64,000 nt of DNA from Apoda limacodes (GCA_946406115.1 OX291557.1:6418501-6482500), one strand, 5' to 3'. Positions 12,401 through 22,650 are shown, counted from the first letter of the stretch. The notes: generated from the letters alone by a model not told the origin. Numbers and translations: made by a program.

Positions 12401-15400
12401 CACGTACGTAAATTTGGTAATAGGATGAAAAGATAAACACTTTGTTAAATATAGCTTGAGTTCTGCGACAGCTCTCAAAGTTACAGGCCTAGTGCTGGGG
12501 CGATGTTGATTTATCTTTGCTATGATTATATATGTTTGAATATATTTTTTATTCAAAAATAAAATAACCTGTTTTTTTCCTATCCCTCTATTTCTTGTTT
12601 CTCCTTTCTGCTCTGAAGAGGGCCCCCAACGCGCATATACATTTGCTTTATGGGCGTTAAGCTGAAATCGACAATGTTAATATCAAATAGCGCCGATTTT
12701 TCTGTGGCAAAAATATGTTATAGATAAGCGAAGCTTAGCGTAAAAAGTGGATAATAATTAATTGCAATTATATTACATAAGATATAAAAAAAATATTACA
12801 GTAATTCTCTAGCTTTATAGTTATTTAACATTTCATGAAATAAATTATGTTCTCGCTACTAGTTGATAAGGAGTTATGAATTAAAAATAGAAAAACGAGA
12901 GGTAAGGCCGTTATTCTTTTAAAGCGTTGTTTTAATCTTAAAACAAATACAATAACTTACTAATTAAAGAATACATGCATGCATGCATGTTTATATATCT
13001 ATACACTTAGATAATAAAGCGTACATCCAATATTTGAATTTATAAAATAACTATTTTTTCGATTGATGGTATCTGCAAAATTGATTACTGATACTCATGG
13101 TTAAGAACGTCTCTCTTTTTGTGATAAGTATGGCATTTTTGACAATACCCTAAATACCAGTAAGCAACAGTTTGAATGTACTAATCATGATTAAAAGAAG
13201 ATAGGTGATACATAACCAATTAAATTAAGTACCTGTAATTAAATTAATTAACATTTATATATACTGCTCTAAACTTATACATACATAACATTTTAATGTG
13301 TCTAAGAAGATTGTCAATGCCAAAATATCAGTGCTGTGAGATGTAGGTAAATAAAAAAAAAATTAAGAAATCTTTCATCTTAAATGAAATAATTATGAAA
13401 AGTTGACACACTTAGTAGAAATCTTGGTACTTCAAAAAACTTGGTAATGATTTTTGCAGGAGGTGTAAACCAATTTCTGTCGCAAATACGCCAAATATTT
13501 TATCAAAAAAGAAAAATTCTTGCGTAAAGCCAGCCACGTGGCATGGACGATTAGCAAGATCATTCTAAACTGCAAAAAGAAATTTTATTAGATGGACTAT
13601 CGACCTGATAAAGGCCGAAAGAATTTTCTAGATACATGTGGCTCACTCCTCGTTTATTTTGGAAATCGAAATCTAATGTCCAGCAGTCGTCGCAAAGTGG
13701 CCGTTATGATTACATCTTTTCAAGGAAATGGAGCGTGTGATCAACACCCAGTTTATACCACTAAGATCGCAAACAAGCTTACGGTCCGCCTGACGGTTAC
13801 CATAGCCTATGGACGCTTGCAACACCATGGGTATCACTTGCACGCTGCCGACCTTTCAAAAATCTAATAACTTCCTTCTTGTAGAACCCCAAACTGTAGC
13901 TATTAGAGAAAGCCTGGAAAAGGAGCTCATTCCACAACTTAAACGTTTTCGGGAGGAAGTTTCTCTGTAACCGCACGCGACCATTTTGGTTCTACAGCGT
14001 GAAAATGAATTCCCTGCCGATGGCGAGCGGTACAATGGTAGAAAGTAACCGTGGGCATCATTTTGAACAATTCCTTTGAACTTTAATTTTGAGCTATTGA
14101 ATTTTAACGTTTTTTTTTTCATAAAAGTATAAAAATCGGTCAAGTGCGAGTTAGACTTGCACACCGAAGGTTCTGTACCACCACTTACGTAATTTACGAA
14201 CACAAACAAAATCAACAAGTGTGCGGCTAAGCGGTTTCCATCCAAAGACTTACCAAGCCCGATGTTGCTTAACTTTTAATATTTTTTCCGATGAATAAAT
14301 GTGTAAATGTTTCTCTTAATAATCTACACCATTTTCGGTAGGTGGCGCTGATACGGTGATTTACAATGATAATGACTCGATTCCGTCTCACACTTCACCT
14401 TTATCTATTAAAAGGTCGAACTATTATTTGCTGCAAGTTTGAATTTTCTATGTATTACATTTTATACGATAGAGCAAAAACAACAGAAACGTGTTTCATG
14501 TATGGGAAACCCCCTTAAATTTTTACTTTTTTTTTTATTATTTGTTAGGTAGTTCATTATTATAATAAATAGAGCGTAGGCTAAGTAATAGGGCTGCGTT
14601 GATACCATTGGGTAAGGAACCCTAAAAATCTACGCAGTCAACGCAAGTAAAGATAGTTTAATTAATAATCATAACGAAAACACATAAAAACTAATTATTT
14701 TTATTCTTCCAGGCCCTGGCTCAACCAAACCTGCAATGATTACCAGAAGGAACATGAAGTATATGGCATTTACAGTACAAGGCCCAGCCAAGTCAAAACG
14801 GTTACCTAGAAGAGTCAGTTACTCCTACAATGCCATCAGAGACTTAGCAAAAGATCCAGATATTAACTTTAAAAGAAAAACTCTCCTATACGTAGGTGAT
14901 TACTTAAGTAGTCCTAAACTACCCCAAAAGATAGGAAGTATATATGTTAATTTGGGATACAACGTATTACAATTTGACTTAAATCCGTTCTCAACTGTGG
15001 ATTACCCTATGTAAGTAACTATTGTATCATATGAATAGTATCTAATATTCATTAAATTATTACAGATATAATCTAAGAACGTTTGATAAAAGTCAGGTGG
15101 TTTTAGAGATACGTACTAAACTTAATATTGTTATAATACATAAGTTACAACTAATAATATGACTTGAAGGTAAAATAGAGAAACTACTGTCGCACACACA
15201 GCTGCATGATTGAAGAACCCTTACTACTGTCGCACACACCTCTGCATGGTTAAAAACTCTTACTACTACAGCAAACATTACTGCAATCCAGTTGGATATC
15301 CCATGCCACATATCAGGCATAATAACAAGTCATTATTATGACATTGCCATTACTAATGTGAAGGCAGCATGGAAGTCGACACCTGGTCATGCATACTGAC

Positions 15401-18400
15401 ACTATAAAAGCGTAAACAATGAACGGGAAAATGTCCTAAATAATCTAAAAATTATAAGGGAGGCCCTAAGTAACATCGGTCAACATTAATATTTTTTAAG
15501 AAAGCTGAAATTTATTGATTGAGACTAGTGAATCGTATGAGTACCTACCTAAACAATTACTAGAGGATTGTATGAGTACCTGAGAAATGACTAGTTAAGT
15601 ATATGAGTACCTAAGCAATAACTAGAGAATTGTATGAGGACCTTATCAGTGACTCGAGAATAGTATGTGTACCTGAGCAATGACTAGCGAATTGTATGAT
15701 ACCTGAGCAATGACTAGCGGATTGTATGAGTACCTACCTGTGCAATGACTAGCGAATTGTATGAGTACCTAAGCAATAACTACAGAATTGTATAAGGACC
15801 TAATCAGTGACTAGTGAATTGTATGAGTACCTGAGCAATGACTAGCGGATTGAATGAGTACCTGAGCAACGACCAGCGATTTGTATGAGTACCCAAGCAA
15901 TAATTAGAGAATTGTATGGGGACCTAAGCAATGACTAGCGATTTTTATGAGTACCTGATTAATGACAGGCGAATTGTATGATTACCTACGTAAGCAATGA
16001 CTAGCTAATTGTATGAGTACCTAAGCAATAACTTAAGAAGTGTATGAGGACCTAATCAGTGACTCGAGAATAGTATGAGTACCTGAGCAATGACTAGCGA
16101 ATTGTATGAGTACCTTAGCAATGACTAGCGGATTGTACGAGTACCTGGGTACCAATTGTTATACATTTGACTTCAAAGATAACAGATTTCTATGTAAATT
16201 TCCAACCCTCATTTTACCCTCTTTGGGGATAAATTTTGCAAAATTTTTTATTAGTGCTTGCCTACGTTATAATGGGAACTTGCGTGAAAACATTATTACT
16301 TTTCAAATTATTTTTATTTATTTTACATTGTATCAATACTAATGACTAGACGAACCCTGTTGTTTCATCTGTAGGAAAACCGGTGAACTTTCGACCGGTA
16401 AAACATAATCTTTGTGCTTTTCTGTCTCTACATCTCGGTGTCAAAAATTTAAGGCAATATTTTGTCACGGAATAGCTTAGCTTTCTATTTGTGAAATAAT
16501 TATAAGAATCTGTTCAGTAGGAACAGAGACTACACCTAAATATTAACAAAAAAAAAATATTATACCTCTTTATAATATGAGAATAAATGTAATAAATAAT
16601 AATACATATCATCATATAAATAAATAAAAGTACCTACGTATAGAAAGAGTTACCGTGTCAGAGGTAACTTTTTCTAATATAGAATGGATATGTTAAATCT
16701 ATATTTCTATACTAATATATAAAGCTGAAGAGTTTGTTTGTTTGAACGCGCTAATCTTAGAAACTATTGGTTCGATTTGAAAAATTATATATATATCATT
16801 ACGCTAAGAACAATAGGAGCGGAGCACCAATAAAAAATGTTTCAAAATCGGGAGTTTCTTTTTCCTTTTGAGAGCTTCCGCTTCGTGCGCTGCGTAAACG
16901 GTCAAAGTTTCGCAAAAATCATGAATAACAGAATTGTTCCCCTTTATGAGTTCTAAAAAAGTCCGCGACAGCATATGCCTATCTTTTAATGTCGGCTCGC
17001 TATAACCTTTTTTATGCTAACCAAATTTGTTCTAAAATAATGCATTATTTGCGAAGGTATTTCTATAAACATGATATTAATCCTTATTCAAATAAATACG
17101 TTATTCATCACAAGTCTTTAATTTAAAACAAATTTCTCTTTACATCATTCGATTTCAATGAATATCTAAGGAGATATCGCCGTTTTAAAATAACATGTCA
17201 GCAAAATAATGATCAAGTATGTGCGCGCATTTATGTTGTGCATGGCTTTTTCACCTTCTAAGTTTTTTTCTATAATTTAGGAGTTTCCGTAAGAATCCTA
17301 CGCCTATAACCAAATTTAGGGCGGGCGAAGCCGCTGGCAAAAGCTAGTATATAATGTAACCCATATAATAAATAAATAAATATTTATACGCATAGTAAGA
17401 GTTACCCTGTCAGAGCTTACTTTAAAGTACGTTTAAGCGTTCCCATTGATAGAACATTCTTGCAAATGTTATATAAAATTATCATAACAGACCATGCTAC
17501 CACGGAGTAAGACAGACATACATGGTCAGGCGATTATACATCTGTTATGATTTGGTTAAGTTTGAATTTAAAAGAAAAATTGCTCAATAAAGGTATAAAA
17601 TAGACCATTTTGTTGGTAATTTTGTTATATTGGATAAGGAAGCTATTTAGTGGCTATTAAGTAAATTACCTAATGTTGCAGGAAGTTTTGAAATCCTGGT
17701 TTATTTACAGTATCTTTTACTACCTTAATATGATTAAACTAATCTTTAACTAATTCGTCTTGAAGCCGGGGTTTGCCATACACATAAATGCCTGTCCATG
17801 TGGTACTGTTTTTGATCAGCATGGGCTTCATGGGCTCTCATGTGTAGAAGTAGGTATTATATACCGGCAGATATTCCCGCCCCGGCCTAATAAATGATAC
17901 CATCTAAAGAGCTCCTGCTACCATCAATGTGCCTTCCGTAATGGAACCAGTCGGAATCGTGCGTGATGATGGCAAGAGACTTGATGGTATGACGCTTGTT
18001 CCCTGGGAGCGTGGCCGAGCCTTACCCCACGTGTGTTGACACTTTGGCCCCGCTAATCAAAGCCGCCGCAGCCGCTGAGTTGGCAGAAAGTAGAAAGCGG
18101 AACAAATAAAGTAGGTCACTGTCTGTCTACATATTTCTGCTATTTGGTGTTAAGACTCTCGGGCAATGGGATCCATGTGCCCAAAAATCTATTCAAACTT
18201 TTACACCGAGATTAATAATCACAGCAGGCGACAAGAAGGCTTGCAATTTCCTCGCACAAAGGATAAATAGATATTTCAATTCAGCGAGGAAATGCCGCCA
18301 GCATTTTTGGCAACGAACCACACGGTCAAACACTTCTTTAAATTATTATTTTTAAATTTTAAATTTTAATTGTTCAGATTAGTTTAGTTTTAATGTTTTA

Positions 18401-20824
18401 AAATAAATATAAACTAAATATATTTATTGAACGTGTTAAGCTCCAGAAATACCAGTCGGATTTGATTTTTTTTTGCGTTTGATAGCCTAATTCATAAGGA
18501 GGGGATTACGCGACGCTTAGTAGTCGAGCAATAATACATCCTCTAGCCTGTTTCCATCGCAATTAGTTAAAAAAATTATAATAATATATATAAATTTATA
18601 AAATATAATATATATCGATTATACTGATATAAGTATTGCCCTGAATTTTGGGCAGCTAAAAAAAGGGTTTAAGATTCAGCTGTGTACCTAAGTAAGGTTA
18701 TTTAGTCATGTGCATAAGTACTCAGAAGTTTTGTAAAGGTACAAAATTCTACGTGTGTTGTTTATGGCAGTGAATACAAGTCTTTCTATAAGTTCACTTT
18801 GCAAAGGGAGCAATGCTTATTTTATACATTTATTTATACGAGCAATTTTCTACATACACACATATATATAACAGCTCTAACGATTTGATTTTTTTTTTTT
18901 TTACACCACTAAGGTGGCAAACAAGCACACGGTCCGCCTGATGGTAAGCGGTCACCGTGGCCTATGGACGCTTGCAACACCAGAAGTATCACTCGCGCGT
19001 TGCCGACCCTTAAAAAATCCAATAACTTCTTTCTTCAAGAACCCCATACTGTAGACCTCAGAGAAAACTTTGGCAGGGAGCTAATTCCACAACCTTAGCG
19101 TTCGCGGCAAAAAGTTCTCTGAAACCGCACTGTACGCGACCATTTCGGTTCTAAAGTGTGAGAATGAATTCCCTGCCGATGGCGAGCGGTGCGATGGTAG
19201 AAAGTAGCCGTGGGCATCATTTCAAACAATTCCTCAGAACACATCCCATTTTACAAGCGGTAGAACACACAGGGAGGCAAAGTCTCTCCTTAGACTTAAG
19301 GGTTCGATACGGCATTTGAAATGATGAAATTTGCTTTTGTAAAAATGCAATCCACACACAAAAAAAAATTTTTTTTGTGCTCTCATCACGCTATCTTGTA
19401 AATTTCTGTGGTACTTGTATTGTTGCCGACGGACGATAATAAACTGTTGCCTTAAAATTTTGTGAGATGGCGCTATAACAAACTTTAATAAAGAATACCG
19501 AGCAAAGTTCGTTTGCCCAGTATTATTATTTATTGACTCTATTATTTATGCTATAATAGTAACGATTACAAAGCTAGATCGGCCTCTGCCACTCTGCTTA
19601 TATAACATAAGTAGTTCATACGGCCACATGTCTCCGTCTTCGTCCCATCGCAAAATACCTTTAATATAACGAAAAGAGTTCCTGAAACAAATCTTACAGC
19701 CCCGAACACTTTGGAGTTATTTTTAGTTAGGTTCTTAAGAATTTCTATTAATATTTCCGACCACCATCGTTACAAAAGCTCGACGGTGCCGTAAATTGTA
19801 GGTACTATTTGCAGAGATGCAAAAGTTTGCAAAAATCGATGTAAAAAAGTAAATTAATTTATTTATTTACAGTGTTAAATATCAAGCTAAAATCGTGTAA
19901 AATAGACAGTCTATTTTAAATTACATTTACTTGTTTCAATTACAGAGCATATTCAACAAAGCAAATCCTTACAAAAAGCCCATAATATTAATCTATGAAC
20001 CAGTACCTAGAATACCTCTTTAATATATTCTATTTAGACTGACATACGTACCTATACGCTTCCATAACTCACAGTATTGATAGTTTAACCTACAAATTAT
20101 AATGTAATCTAATAAAAAAATTTAACGGTTATTTTAATGTTTTAGATCTTCAAGACTCATGAGGCCTGTTGGACTGCACGCCGCTGAAATGCTGGCCAAC
20201 TTAACAAACGAAGGCTTTGACCCAAAAACGTTAGAAGTCGTTGGGTTTGGCTTGGGAGGTCATGCCATGGGCTTTATAGCAAAGAGTTTTAGGACCATCA
20301 CAGGGCAAAACATAGCAACTTTAATAGGTCTGGATCCTACTGGACCATGCTTCCGACGTCGCAGTCCTGAAGACAGACTGGACAAATCTGATGCAGATTT
20401 TGTTGTCGTGGTTCATACCAATATGGATGGAATAGGGTTAGCTCCATCTATTGGCCATATTGATTTTTATATTAATGGTGGGGAATATCAAGCAGGGGAC
20501 AGAGTTTGGGCTCTATGTGGAATGGTGTGTTCCCATGTTAAATCTATTTCTATTTGGTTGGCAGCTCTCACGTACCCAAATTCATTTATTGCGATCCAGT
20601 GTGAATCTGTCTCACAAGCAAGAAATAGAGGATGTTACGGAAAGGTGCCTCTAGTTACCAATGTTTTAGGAAACAATATAAATAGGGAGAACCAAGGTGT
20701 TTTCTATTTAAATTCACACAATCAGTATCCTTATTTCATGAAAGAAAAAGGAATAGAGAAAAAACATGATTTTTTCATGTCGTTATTAAAAAAATTTAAT
20801 GATAAGGATGTAATATATTATTAA
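5004..20824 (+). CDS. Secreted pancreatic-type lipase homologue, probably catalytically inactive (three exons, 363 aa)
   Basis: Joining 5004-5118, 14713-15010 and 20146-20824 gives 1092 bases, an open frame of 363 codons plus stop. Residues 1-21 are a signal peptide (charged start, hydrophobic core, ending VVQS). The rest follows the insect neutral/pancreatic lipase alpha/beta-hydrolase fold. The nucleophile elbow GxSxG reads G-F-G-L-G (171-175), so the serine position is Gly173. The strand that should carry the oxyanion-hole His-Gly reads LLYVGDY (96-102). The triad Asp (D201 in GLDPTGP), the [10 protein letters not shown] motif and the triad His (H268 after C-S) are kept. Length is normal for the family. 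By analogy with Drosophila yolk proteins, which are lipase homologues lacking the nucleophile serine, it may bind or store lipid instead of hydrolysing it; that role is inference. Introns of 9.6 and 5.1 kb are full of transposon debris. Confidence 0.85.
5119..6011. other. Intron 1, first part
   Basis: AT-rich intron sequence. Short open frames on both strands (for example 5518-5757 minus, 5642-5854 plus) overlap each other and contain nothing recognisable. I see no repeat or RNA here. Confidence 0.5.
6012..6215 (-). mobile_element. LINE 3'-end fragment
   Basis: A T-run, then 'ataccactaaggtgg', then degenerate sequence complementary to the C-terminal coding region of the LINE at 9042-9311. 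It is a 5'-truncated copy in reverse orientation inside intron 1. Its partner at 6372-6592 lies in the opposite orientation about 150 bases away. Confidence 0.7.
6372..6592 (+). mobile_element. LINE 3'-end fragment, inverted relative to its neighbour
   Basis: It carries the phrases 'tgtggaatgagctccctgcc', 'gggtcggcaacgcgcg' and 'cttaccatcagacggacc' in plus orientation, matching 9160-9340 with numerous mutations. The frame is broken. Confidence 0.7.
6593..8017. other. Intron 1, AT-rich stretch
   Basis: No gene, RNA or clear repeat is seen. About 7130-7350 is very AT-rich, with many ATATATT-like runs. The open frame 6782-6994 lacks any recognisable feature. Confidence 0.4.
9042..9377 (+). mobile_element. 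5'-truncated LINE: ORF2 C-terminus, 3'UTR and poly(A)
   Basis: An 89-codon open frame (9042-9311) matches the C-terminal tail of CR1/jockey-group LINE ORF2 proteins. It has the arrangement '[15 protein letters not shown]', then '[10 protein letters not shown]' and '[10 protein letters not shown]'. A short 3'UTR containing 'ccgcttaccatcaggcggac' and 'tttgccaccttaatgg' follows and ends in 16 A residues (9362-9377). The coding part is undamaged, so this is the youngest-looking copy of the family in the window. It lies within the inverted-repeat element and so inserted after that element did. It lacks reverse transcriptase and cannot move by itself. Confidence 0.8.
9437..9468. repeat. (TA)n microsatellite
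   Basis: About 15 uninterrupted TA dinucleotides sit inside the inverted-repeat element. Confidence 0.95.
10395..10660 (+). pseudogene. Possible decayed LINE ORF2 C-terminal remnant
   Basis: Frame-shifted translation shows SYGSILW followed by a basic segment and 'ERLFRNL', a spacing that resembles the post-reverse-transcriptase C-terminal region of jockey/CR1 LINEs. Stops and frameshifts are frequent, and the call rests on these short motifs only. Confidence 0.25.
11085..11558 (-). pseudogene. Tc1-like (Tc1/mariner) transposase remnant
   Basis: From a minus-strand ATG at 11558 the translation begins [18 protein letters not shown] and continues with '[16 protein letters not shown]', the first helix-turn-helix of Tc1-type transposases, then 'FNIRRPVTG' and a stop codon. 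Further downstream, in other frames, come '[17 protein letters not shown]' and 'SDESSF'. The latter resembles the region around the second catalytic Asp of the DDE/D triad. Several stops and frameshifts make it non-functional. The C-terminal part is missing, and I could not define the inverted repeats. The copy lies in intron 1 on the strand opposite to the host gene. Confidence 0.75.
11785..11972 (-). mobile_element. Fragment of the GGTTCCGTAG family
   Basis: It contains 'gacgagaaaaaaaaaatac', 'gaggtacccaac' and the end 'agggttccttgtagactacgggaccc'. These match the inner and terminal parts of the copy at 24485-24835. Confidence 0.6.
11973..13587. other. Intron 1, AT-rich stretch
   Basis: Nothing gene-like is seen. 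A short 'catgcatgcatgcatg' repeat lies at about 12973-12990. The remainder is simple AT-rich sequence. Confidence 0.4.
13588..13720 (+). mobile_element. 3' end of an RTE/I-type LINE, remnant
   Basis: The order 'tgtggctcactcctcg', 'tttggaaatcgaaatctaatgtccagcagtcg' (quoted as separate phrases) is what I associate with the very C-terminus of a common lepidopteran LINE, ending near the 'tgtccagcagt' phrase. Only about 130 bases remain. Confidence 0.45.
13754..14085 (-). mobile_element. LINE 3'-end fragment
   Basis: It begins 'tataccactaagatcgcaaa' and continues through the complement of the whole 9042-9311 coding tail to 'cgtgggcatcattttgaac'. The fragment has accumulated substitutions and frameshifts. 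It lies about 600 bases upstream of exon 2 of the lipase-like gene. Confidence 0.75.
14131..14630 (-). mobile_element. Near-full-length GGTTCCGTAG-family element beside exon 2
   Basis: The reverse-oriented copy runs from 'aaaaatcggtcaagtgcgag' to 'ggaaccctaaaaat' and keeps the internal 'tgtatgggaaacccccttaa' block. It ends 82 bases before exon 2, close to where the branch point and polypyrimidine tract should be. No coding capacity. Confidence 0.6.
14713..15010 (+). CDS. Lipase-like gene, exon 2
   Basis: The acceptor 'ttattcttccag|gc' at 14711-14712 and donor |GTAAGT at 15011 both fit consensus. The 298-base exon starts in phase 1 and ends in phase 2, joining in frame with both neighbours. 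It encodes residues 39-138: the N-terminal 'FTVQGP' strand, the modified LLYVGDY oxyanion-loop region, and '[18 protein letters not shown]', which corresponds to the YNVILVDW-type strand of active lipases. An ATG at 14736 is internal and not the start. Confidence 0.88.
15517..16148. repeat. 31-bp minisatellite, ~20 copies, in intron 2
   Basis: The unit is close to 'gagtacctgagcaatgactagcgaattgtat'. Copies differ at several positions and fall into subtypes. A 'gaggacctaatcagtgactcgag' subtype recurs at about 15636, 15793 and 16047, spacings near 5 and 8 units, which suggests higher-order duplication. The array lies about 500 bases downstream of exon 2. The 31-base period rules out a continuous peptide repeat. 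Confidence 0.9.
16149..16710. other. Intron 2, AT-rich stretch
   Basis: No gene or repeat is recognised. The small frame that runs out of the minisatellite to 16342 is incidental. Confidence 0.4.
16711..17348 (+). mobile_element. CTAGT-ended dispersed element (Helitron-like end)
   Basis: The element begins 'actaatatataaagctgaag' and ends in a GC-rich hairpin-forming stretch 'ggcgggcgaagccgctggc' followed by 'aaaagctagt'. A 3' hairpin a few bases before CTAG is the signature of Helitrons. Inside it reads as a known-type lepidopteran repeat ('aggagcggagcaccaat', 'aaggagatatcgccg') with no open frame. Similar ends are at 22464, 25901, 39015 and 49714. The Helitron assignment is inference. Confidence 0.5.
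17755..18349 (+). pseudogene. Retroelement protein C-terminal domain (CPCG...HGLxC) remnant
   Basis: Translation (frames shift near 17870 and 18035) shows '[20 protein letters not shown]', a likely Cys/His zinc-binding motif. It is followed by '[18 protein letters not shown]', '[17 protein letters not shown]', '[17 protein letters not shown]' and 'FLAQRIN'. This order is what I know from the C-terminal region of many invertebrate LINE-type reverse transcriptase polyproteins. At least two stops and frameshifts disable it. It is intron 2 debris, unrelated to the lipase-like gene. Confidence 0.6.
18350..18888. other. Intron 2, AT-rich stretch
   Basis: No gene, RNA or definite repeat was seen. 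Confidence 0.4.
18889..19300 (-). mobile_element. LINE 3'-end fragment, longest copy of its family here
   Basis: A T-run of about 14 bases is followed by 'acaccactaaggtggcaaac' and the complement of the C-terminal coding tail seen at 9042-9311. It continues through 'gtgggcatcatttcaaac' into further upstream coding sequence ('acaagcggtagaacacacag'). Frames are broken. It inserted antisense to the lipase-like gene. Confidence 0.8.
19301..20145. other. Intron 2, last part
   Basis: AT-rich, without recognisable repeats. The acceptor of exon 3 is preceded by a weak T-rich tract 'ttattttaatgttttag'. Confidence 0.5.
20146..20824 (+). CDS. Lipase-like gene, exon 3 (terminal exon)
   Basis: It begins after 'tttag' at 20145 in phase 2, giving an Ile codon across the junction, and runs to TAA at 20822-20824. 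It encodes residues 138-363: the altered nucleophile elbow '[13 protein letters not shown]', the Asp motif '[11 protein letters not shown]', '[10 protein letters not shown]', the Cys-Ser-His segment, and a C-terminal tail '[12 protein letters not shown]' typical of the family's last beta-strand, then a charged extension. Codon use and the lack of any frameshift indicate selection on the protein, despite loss of the nucleophile. Confidence 0.92.
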
Positions 20825-20966
20825 AAACCTTTTATTTTTCATTTTCAACATGGAAAACCTAATTATCTGCAAGGCTAACCACGAAGCTTAGGTGGCGGCC
20901 ATATTTTTTGTGTGGTTTAGATCATTGAAATTAGAAGAAGGTTTGGATGGTATAATACACTTTGTT

Positions 20967-20972
20967 AATAAA
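20967..20972 (+). promoter_or_regulatory. Poly(A) signal AATAAA of the lipase-like gene
   Basis: The first canonical AATAAA lies 143 bases after the stop codon. An ATTAAA overlaps the stop codon itself but is too close to be the likely signal. Confidence 0.5.
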
Positions 20973-22396
20973 TTTATGTCACAACCAATCCAAGAATCCA
21001 AATTATAAGTAAAAAAAAATATCCCATGTTGTAGCGACAAAACATTAAGCCAAGCTAGGAACGCTAGACAATTTCAACAAACATACAGAAAATGTTTGTA
21101 TGAATCCGACAAACTTAGTTCAATTTTCATTCTGCTGTACAAAACAGCTTTAAACACGACTTAAAATCTCTGTGCTGACATCTATTACCCTGAAGGTATA
21201 CTACGAAGTTTCCTATTCTGTCATTAATAAGGATTTGTTAACCCTGCGATATAACGTCAATTGCAGAATGACACGTTTACTCTCAGTGCAAATAAATAAT
21301 ACAAATTGTAATATTAAGTTATTAACTGGTTTTTTTTGTACCTACCTAACTTAATAAGAATGAGACAATACAAAATAGGTATATGATTATATGTTAAAAC
21401 CTCATTAACACATGTCTAAAAAAAATTAAGCAATAAATATATGGACAAATAGATGTCAAATAACGAATTTATTGCCAACTTTTTGTTTTTTGTGGTATCG
21501 ATTTAGATCAATGTAAAAATATTTACTCTTTACATATCAATTAGGACATTGTTGATCAATAAAAGTGTGTCTAGATACAATTTCAAAGTATCTTTTTACT
21601 TGAAGAGAGTAAAAAGATTACCGAATTGCAAGAATTTTGAGGACTAGATTTTGATAAAAAAAATAACGAGGAATATTAATACCTTAGCGATGATTTTTAG
21701 GTAATAATTAATTTTGTGAATTTATGAATAATGTGAACATTGTTGTTTCGTAATATATTATTTTCTATATCCATATTTTTTCTAATAAACCAATGCAAAA
21801 CCTACATGCATTCTTACTATTAATAAATTAATTAGTACGATGAAATTCCAATCGACAGTTCTGTCGCAATGTGAATTGGAGTCTGCCGTACATGAATTAA
21901 TAGTTCAAAGACATACTGCTAGATGGAGTTAACAAATAATGTTTCTCAATGAAAAGAGAGGGCGTAACTGTATATAAGATAAAAATAGAAAAATATTTAG
22001 TCTGTTGTATTATAATATAACTAAGTAGGTATTATAATTTTTTAGCTAATCTAAAAAATAATAAAATAAATACTTTCAATTGAAATAGGGAGTATATTTT
22101 TATTATTGATTTCTTGTTATTTGACACTAAATTGTAATCTTACTTAATTATATCTCAAGGAATCATGTTAAACTGAAGTTCCTTCACACTACTTATATTA
22201 AACTACCTACCTTAGTCCTCAGTGCAGCAGCACTCCACGTTTTTTTCGCCGAGTGATTTTTAAATATCTGCTGTAAACTAAAAAATATTTCTGTAGTTTG
22301 TTTTATGATGATCAGTGATTTTGCCACATCGAAGGCACAGTTTATATAATACTATAGTAGTCGAAAGCAACAATTACGTGAATAAACTGCGGCTCC
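20973..22396. other. AT-rich intergenic stretch
   Basis: No gene or repeat is recognised. Additional AATAAA strings occur but nothing links them to a transcript. Confidence 0.4.
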
Positions 22397-22455
22397 GTGA
22401 CTCCGTTAATTAGTAGTATGCGGATCCGGGTACGATTCCCGCATAAGACAAACAT
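22397..22455 (+). mobile_element. tRNA-derived SINE head fragment
   Basis: The sequence 'ggatccgggtacgattcccg' contains a Pol III B-box-like core (GGTACGATTCC) preceded by 'attagtagtatgc', resembling the head of the SINE at 26770-27030. Only the head region remains. Confidence 0.4.
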
Positions 22456-22463
22456 TTATGTGA

Positions 22464-22650
22464 TACTAGATTTTGCCAGCGGCTTCGCCCGCAGCTAAAG
22501 TTTAAGCTCGATTATAGTTATTCCCGCGGAAACTTTTGGGTTTTTCGGGATAAAAAGTAACCTATGTCCTATTCCAGAATCTAACATATTTGTGTGCCAA
22601 GTTTCATTCCGACCCATCCACCAGACATATTCACATTTATAATATTAGTA
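22464..22650 (-). mobile_element. CTAGT-ended dispersed repeat
   Basis: Read in reverse, the copy ends in 'gcgggcgaagccgctggcaa' then 'aatctagt', the same hairpin-plus-CTAGT end as 16711-17348. The body includes 'tcccgcggaaacttttgggt' and 'ctatgtcctattccag', and the far end is 'tataatattagtaggata'. Confidence 0.55.

Noticed and set aside
13856..14245. 129-codon minus frame
   Set aside because: It runs across an antisense-read LINE tail and adjacent repeat sequence. The apparent signal-like start is incidental.
15093..15320. 75-codon minus frame just after exon 2
   Set aside because: It comes from a short locally repeated 'actactgtcgcacacac' tract with no domain.
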